From an uncultured Lachnospiraceae bacterium (GTDB lineage: Bacteria; Bacillota; Clostridia; Lachnospirales; Lachnospiraceae), in NCBI GenBank assembly GCA_947175305.1, contig CAMWMO010000096.1, forward strand, positions 1 to 6,535: DNA of 6,535 nt, in the 5' to 3' direction. A program made the position numbers and the translations under genes. Below, in pieces: positions 5,850 through 6,535 of the stretch. Position 1 is the first letter of the stretch. Each line of letters starts with the position of its first letter. The notes beneath the pieces were generated by a model. The model was not told the DNA's origin and searched no databases. It saw only the letters and a program-made list of their open reading frames with translations.

Positions 5850-6535
5850 TCAAAAGAGAAACTCCGCAAAAACGCGGTTGCTCACATCGATTCCTCTCGG
5901 GGTCAGCCTAAGCCTCTTCCCCGCCCGCTCCAAAAGTCCCTGCGCCGTCAGACGGGCGATCGGCTCCCCGTAAACCGCCTCCACAGGCGTCCTGAACGTA
6001 CGTTTAAAATCCGCCGGGTCTATCCCCGCCGTCAGGCGCAGACCCAGAAACATAAATTCCTCCATCTGCTCCGTCTCAGTGAGCTCCTGTACTTCCAGCC
6101 GACCTGTTTCCCGCAGCATTTCTGCCGAAGAAAGCCCCCACAGTGATTCCGTGCTCCCGGACATACGCTCCACGCATTCGGCATAAGCCTCTATGTCTTC
6201 CGGATTCTTCCACCGGATATCCGCTGCCATGGAGGATGCGCCCAGGCCGAAGCCCACATAATCCCCTCTTAGCCAGTACACCTTGTTATGCCGGCACTCT
6301 CTGCCCTCTCTGGCATAATTGGAGATCTCATAGCGGTGCAATCCTGCCGCCGCCAGAAGCTTTTCCGTGAGCAGATACATCTCCCGGTCCTCCTCCTCAG
6401 TGGGAAAGGTATAATGGGATCGGTTTGCATAAAGTTGTGTTCCTTCCTCCAGCATGAGACTGTAGGCGGAAATATGCTCCGGCGCCAAAGCCGTCACACG
6501 CTCCAGCGTTTTCCGGTAAGAGTCCACACTCTGCC
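5850..6535 (-). CDS. hemW: HemW, radical SAM heme chaperone (coproporphyrinogen oxidase-like), 5' part outside the window
   Basis: These are the C-terminal 227 residues of HemW, a radical SAM protein related to coproporphyrinogen III dehydrogenase HemN but acting as a heme-binding chaperone in characterised members. Family members are about 375-400 residues, so the N-terminal TIM-barrel part with the CxxxCxxC iron-sulfur motif lies beyond the right edge and cannot be checked. Visible family motifs are PEHISAYSLMLEEGT, the block RYEISNYAREGRECRHN followed by KVYW (the HNxxYW motif), GDYVGFGLGASS, and the C-terminal HemN_C domain with FLGLRLTAGIDPADF and LTPRGIDVSNRVFAEFL. The reading frame enters from the edge with QSVDSYRKTLERV; the GTG at 6527 is an internal valine codon, not a start. 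The stop is TGA at 5852-5850, and sigK follows after 126 bp behind its own candidate promoters. Confidence 0.95.
   Translation of the reverse strand, partial: QSVDSYRKTLERVTALAPEHISAYSLMLEEGTQLYANRSHYTFPTEEEDREMYLLTEKLLAAAGLHRYEISNYAREGRECRHNKVYWLRGDYVGFGLGASSMAADIRWKNPEDIEAYAECVERMSGSTESLWGLSSAEMLRETGRLEVQELTETEQMEEFMFLGLRLTAGIDPADFKRTFRTPVEAVYGEPIARLTAQGLLERAGKRLRLTPRGIDVSNRVFAEFLF

Overview
This window looks like chromosome from an anaerobic, endospore-forming member of the Clostridia, probably close to Lachnospiraceae. That placement is an inference. It rests on a sigma-K gene that lacks a pro-sequence, a stand-alone pilT, a yifB/comM-dprA pair, strong AGGAGG ribosome binding sites, several TTG starts and moderate GC content. 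All six genes lie on the minus strand, so in transcription order the window reads from high to low coordinates: hemW (3' part) - sigK - HD-GYP-like gene - pilT - comM/yifB - dprA (runs off the left edge).

Region by region. Positions 6535-5850 hold the C-terminal 227 residues of HemW. A 126-bp gap (5849-5724) carries two candidate promoters for sigK. One is sigma-A-like (TTGAAT-17-TATAAT, with a small dyad in its spacer). The other is a sigma-K-like match (AC-17-CATAGAATA) close to the gene. sigK (5723-5079, TTG start), the HD-GYP-like gene (5054-3933) and pilT (3890-2838) follow with gaps of 24 and 42 bp and probably form one transcription unit. Just after pilT is a perfect 12-bp inverted repeat (2806-2832). 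Its far end overlaps a consensus TTGACA element of a probable promoter for the next unit, comM (2651-1107, TTG start) and dprA (1081 onward), which are 25 bp apart. The gap 2837-2652 holds only this repeat, the promoter and a leader of about 120 nt.

How the genes relate. PilT (type IV pilus retraction), ComM (branch-migration helicase) and DprA (RecA loader on incoming single strands) are three proteins used in natural transformation elsewhere, and here they are adjacent. The HD-GYP-like protein beside pilT has lost the HHExxDGxGYP signature, so it is more likely a sensor or scaffold than a c-di-GMP phosphodiesterase. sigK heads the pilT unit, which raises the possibility that pilus or DNA-uptake genes are expressed with the sporulation sigma factor.

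I see no mobile element, CRISPR array, RNA gene or plainly new system. The most notable points are the unprocessed sigK with its two candidate promoters, and the degenerate HD-GYP protein paired with PilT. The long plus-strand reading frames all lie antisense to clear minus-strand genes and are not reported as genes.
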